Positions 15,984-17,959 of a stretch of DNA of 17,959 nucleotides are shown here, in pieces. Below the pieces are notes generated by a model. The model searched no databases and was not told where the DNA came from. It saw nothing but the letters and a program-made list of their open reading frames with translations. Origin of the DNA: DASWRT01 sp036403035 (lineage in GTDB: Bacteria; Pseudomonadota; Alphaproteobacteria; ATCC43930; CGMCC-115725). The position numbers and the translations under genes are program-made. The DNA lies in NCBI GenBank assembly GCA_036403035.1, contig DASWRT010000242.1, positions 1 to 17,959 on the forward strand, written 5' to 3'. Position 1 is the stretch's first letter, and every line of letters begins with the position of its first letter.

Positions 15984-17124
15984 AGCCTTCGGCGCCGCCC
16001 TCGACGCCGAGATCGCCCGGCAGGCGGCGGCCTTCGCCGCCGGCATCGACCGCTACCGGCATCATCCGTACCGCCGCGACGTGCCCGAGCCGGCCGTGCT
16101 CTGGCAGGAAGGCACGACGCGCCTGCTCGACTACGCGCCGCCGGCCGACGGAATCCACGGCGGGCGGCGGCGGCCCGCCGTCCTGGTGATCCCGTCGCTC
16201 ATCAACCGCTCCTACATCCTCGACCTCGCGGCCGGGAACAGCCTGCTCCGCTACCTCGCCGGCGCCGGCCTCAGGCCGCTGCTCGTCGACTGGGGGCGGC
16301 CGGACGAGGCGGAGCGCCGGTTCGACCTCACCGGCTACGTCGCCGGACGGCTCGACGCCGCGTTCGAGGCGGCGGCGGAGCGCGCCGGCTCGCCGCTCGC
16401 CGTCGCCGGCTACTGCATGGGCGGGCTGCTCGCCCTGGCGCTCGCCGAGCGGCGGCGGCGCGAAGTGTCGGCGCTGGCGCTGCTGGCGACGCCGTGGGAT
16501 TTCCACGCCGACGGGGCGGGCGGCGCGCAGGCGCGGCTGCTCGGCGGGCTCGCGGCGCCGCTCGCCGCCGGCCTCGCGCCGATCGGCGAGGTCCCGGTCG
16601 ACGTGCTCCAGGCGCTGTTCGCCGCGCTCGACCCGCTGCTCGCGCTGCGCAAATTCTCCCGCTTCGCCGGAATGCCGCCGGACGCCCCCGGCGCAACGGC
16701 GTTCGTAGCGTTGGAGGACTGGCTCAATGACGGCATTCCGCTGGCGCTCCCGGTGGCGCGCGAAGTGCTCGGCGAATGGTACGGCGGCAACGCGCCGGGA
16801 TGCGGCGCATGGCGGGTCGCCGGGGCGCCGGTGCGGCCCGAGCGCTTCGACCGCCCGTCGCTGGTGATCGTGCCGGAGCGCGACCGCATCGTTCCGCCGG
16901 CGAGCGCCGCCGCCCTCGCCGAGCGCCTGCCGCGCGCGACGCGGCTGACGCCGGCGCTGGGGCATATCGGGATGGTCGTGGCGGGCGGCGCCCGCGCGTC
17001 GGTCTGGCGCCCGCTGGCCGACTGGCTGAACCGGCACGGCGGCGGAGACGACAGCGGCGCGCCGCCGGCACGGCGTCGGAGGGGGGCGGCTGGACTTGCC
17101 GGCGCACGGCATTCTAGAGTCTGA
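15769..17124 (+). CDS. PhaC-like alpha/beta hydrolase (putative PHA synthase or depolymerase family)
   Basis: This 451-residue alpha/beta-hydrolase protein belongs to the PHA synthase-related group. The nucleophile motif is GYCMGG with C216, where PHA synthases have Cys and lipases have Ser. D372 (VPERDRIVPP) and H399 (LGHIGMV) complete a Cys-Asp-His triad. Before the fold are GPRPLPLHL and HPYRRDVPEPAVLWQEGTTRLLDY; LVIPSLINRSYILDL and LRPLLVDWGRPDEAERRFDLTGYV are PhaC-like. It is shorter than class I synthases (about 580 residues) and nearer to class III PhaC. The ATG at 15769 has only a weak GGGA upstream, and the true start could be a little later because the first 17 residues look low-complexity. 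The stop overlaps the FNR-like box before phaA. It could polymerise hydroxyacyl-CoA or be a related intracellular esterase. Confidence 0.82.
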   Translation: MTARRTAKKAATAQPPRQGPRPLPLHLSSAALLWIASRSSWPLSKQGSLPWRPEIAAVARDLEAGLAAVDPEAFGAALDAEIARQAAAFAAGIDRYRHHPYRRDVPEPAVLWQEGTTRLLDYAPPADGIHGGRRRPAVLVIPSLINRSYILDLAAGNSLLRYLAGAGLRPLLVDWGRPDEAERRFDLTGYVAGRLDAAFEAAAERAGSPLAVAGYCMGGLLALALAERRRREVSALALLATPWDFHADGAGGAQARLLGGLAAPLAAGLAPIGEVPVDVLQALFAALDPLLALRKFSRFAGMPPDAPGATAFVALEDWLNDGIPLALPVAREVLGEWYGGNAPGCGAWRVAGAPVRPERFDRPSLVIVPERDRIVPPASAAALAERLPRATRLTPALGHIGMVVAGGARASVWRPLADWLNRHGGGDDSGAPPARRRRGAAGLAGARHSRV

Positions 17125-17134
17125 TCCAGATCAA
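17121..17134. promoter_or_regulatory. FNR/FixK/Anr-type box in front of phaA
   Basis: CTGATCCAGATCAA (plus strand) is TTGAT-CTGG-ATCAG on the other strand, matching the TTGAT-N4-ATCAA consensus with one mismatch. Its centre is 41.5 bases before position 17169, which is also seven bases past a plausible -10, TACGTT (17157-17162). This is the geometry of a class II activated promoter. The site overlaps the stop codon of the PhaC-like gene. Confidence 0.65.
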
Positions 17135-17201
17135 GGGCGCCGTCGCCGGCAGGGTCTACGTTCCGTCCCGCCGGGTGGGGCCAACCAGGAGGAAGGGCAT
17201 C

Positions 17202-17959
17202 ATGACCGAAATAGTGATTGCGAGCGGTGTGCGGACCCCGGTCGGCGCGTTCAACGGCGCGCTGAGCGCGCTGCCGGCGCACGCGCTCGGCGAGGTTGCG
17301 ATCACCGAGGCGCTGCGGCGCGCGGGCGTCGAGCCGGGCGAGGTTTCCGAGGTGGTTCTCGGTCAGGTGCTCACGGCCGGCGAGGGCCAGAACCCGGCGC
17401 GGCAGGCATCGATCGGCGCCGGTATCCCGGTCGAGGTGACGGCGTATGGGATCAACCAGCTCTGCGGCTCGGGGCTGCGCGCCGTGGCGCTCGGCTTCCA
17501 GGCGATCCGCAATGGCGACAGCCGGATCGTCGTCGCCGGAGGCCAGGAGAGCATGAGCCAGGCGCCGCACGCGATGCACCTGCGCAACGGCGTCAAGATG
17601 GGCCCGGCCGAGATGGTCGACACGATGATCAAGGACGGGCTGTGGGACGCCTTCAACGGCTACCACATGGGCAACACCGCCGAGAACGTCGCCCAGCGCT
17701 GGCAGATTCCGCGTGAGCAGCAGGACGCTTTCGCCGCCGCGTCGCAGCAGAAGGCCGAGGCGGCGATGAAGTCCGGCCGCTTCAAGGACGAGATCGTCCC
17801 GGTGACGGTGAAGACGCGCAAGGGCGAGACGATCGTCGACACCGACGAGCACCCGAAGGCCGGCACCACGATCGAGACGCTGGCGAAGCTGCGTCCGGCT
17901 TTCGCGAAGGACGGATCGGTGACGGCGGGCAACGCCTCCGGCATCAACGACGGCGCCGC
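17202..17959 (+). CDS. phaA: Acetyl-CoA acetyltransferase (beta-ketothiolase) PhaA, C-terminus cut by window edge
   Basis: The gene starts at the ATG at 17202 with AGGAGG nine bases upstream; 252 codons are visible of the usual 390 or so. The N-terminus MTEIVIASGVRTPVGAFNGAL is typical of biosynthetic thiolases. The acylated cysteine is C88 in NQLCGSGLRAV, followed by VVAGGQESMSQAPHAMHLR, the family signature. The later catalytic His and Cys lie beyond the window. The enzyme condenses two acetyl-CoA to acetoacetyl-CoA, the first step of polyhydroxybutyrate synthesis, so it fits directly with the PhaC-like gene and phaR; a phaB reductase gene would be expected next. The FNR-like box and TACGTT just upstream suggest its own oxygen-responsive promoter in addition to read-through. 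Confidence 0.95.
   Translation, partial: MTEIVIASGVRTPVGAFNGALSALPAHALGEVAITEALRRAGVEPGEVSEVVLGQVLTAGEGQNPARQASIGAGIPVEVTAYGINQLCGSGLRAVALGFQAIRNGDSRIVVAGGQESMSQAPHAMHLRNGVKMGPAEMVDTMIKDGLWDAFNGYHMGNTAENVAQRWQIPREQQDAFAAASQQKAEAAMKSGRFKDEIVPVTVKTRKGETIVDTDEHPKAGTTIETLAKLRPAFAKDGSVTAGNASGINDGA

Noticed and set aside
15424..17852. Long minus-strand frames (562 and 480 residues) opposite the PhaC-like and phaA genes
   Set aside because: They are antisense shadows with low-complexity sequence; the plus strand has catalytic motifs for both genes.

Overview
This window is a GC-rich, densely coding stretch of bacterial chromosome. It most likely comes from an alphaproteobacterium, perhaps of the Rhodospirillales/Rhizobiales type. 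That placement is inferred from the PhaR-type polyhydroxyalkanoate (PHA) regulator beside a short PhaC-like protein and phaA, the FNR/FixK-type box, and an ACS-type major facilitator. No rRNA, tRNA, CRISPR array, transposase or phage gene was seen. Codon third positions are strongly G/C in the real genes, so long antisense shadow frames are common and were discarded.

Layout. Positions 1-738 (minus): an NmrA-like NAD(P)-binding SDR protein that runs off the left edge. Positions 939-2531 (plus): a winged-helix/TolB-like/TPR regulator. Positions 2546-4204 (minus): a ThDP-dependent acetolactate-synthase-like enzyme. Positions 4325-5262 (minus): a LysR-type regulator broken by a one-base frameshift. 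Positions 5381-6552 (plus): a split two-subunit ThDP decarboxylase-like enzyme with a TGATG gene junction, divergent from the LysR gene. Positions 6720-7053 (minus): two tiny lipoproteins in tandem. Positions 7358-7894 (plus): a protein resembling DUF6197. Positions 8101-9516 (minus): an MFS anion symporter. Positions 9688-10233 (minus): an exported protein of unknown function. Positions 10491-11210 (minus): a CBS-CBS-BON protein.

Positions 11303-14691 (minus) form a copper-efflux module: copZ, then copA and cueR with an ATGA overlap. Two near-identical CueR-type promoters stand in front of copZ and copA. The regulator's metal-site residues (S77, C112, C120) match E. coli CueR numbering, so the module is best read as a Cu(I)-sensing, chaperoning and efflux circuit that controls itself. 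Positions 14801-17959 are a PHA storage locus: phaR (minus), divergent from a small coiled-coil protein, a PhaC-like alpha/beta hydrolase that overlaps it by about 215 bases in another frame, and phaA, which runs off the right edge. An FNR/FixK-like palindrome lies at the expected class II distance from a plausible -10 in front of phaA, suggesting oxygen control of acetoacetyl-CoA supply.

Repeats: an inverted pair of 35-base REP-like hairpins (7934-8052), a 125-base palindromic repeat (10351-10475), a perfect 13-base tandem duplication (9638-9663), and a related CCTCTCCC-type hairpin between copZ and copA.

Nothing here is a clear-cut new system. The best leads are the out-of-frame overlap in the PHA operon, the cluster of ThDP enzymes around a damaged LysR gene, the paired CueR boxes that revise the copA start, and the two minimal lipoproteins.
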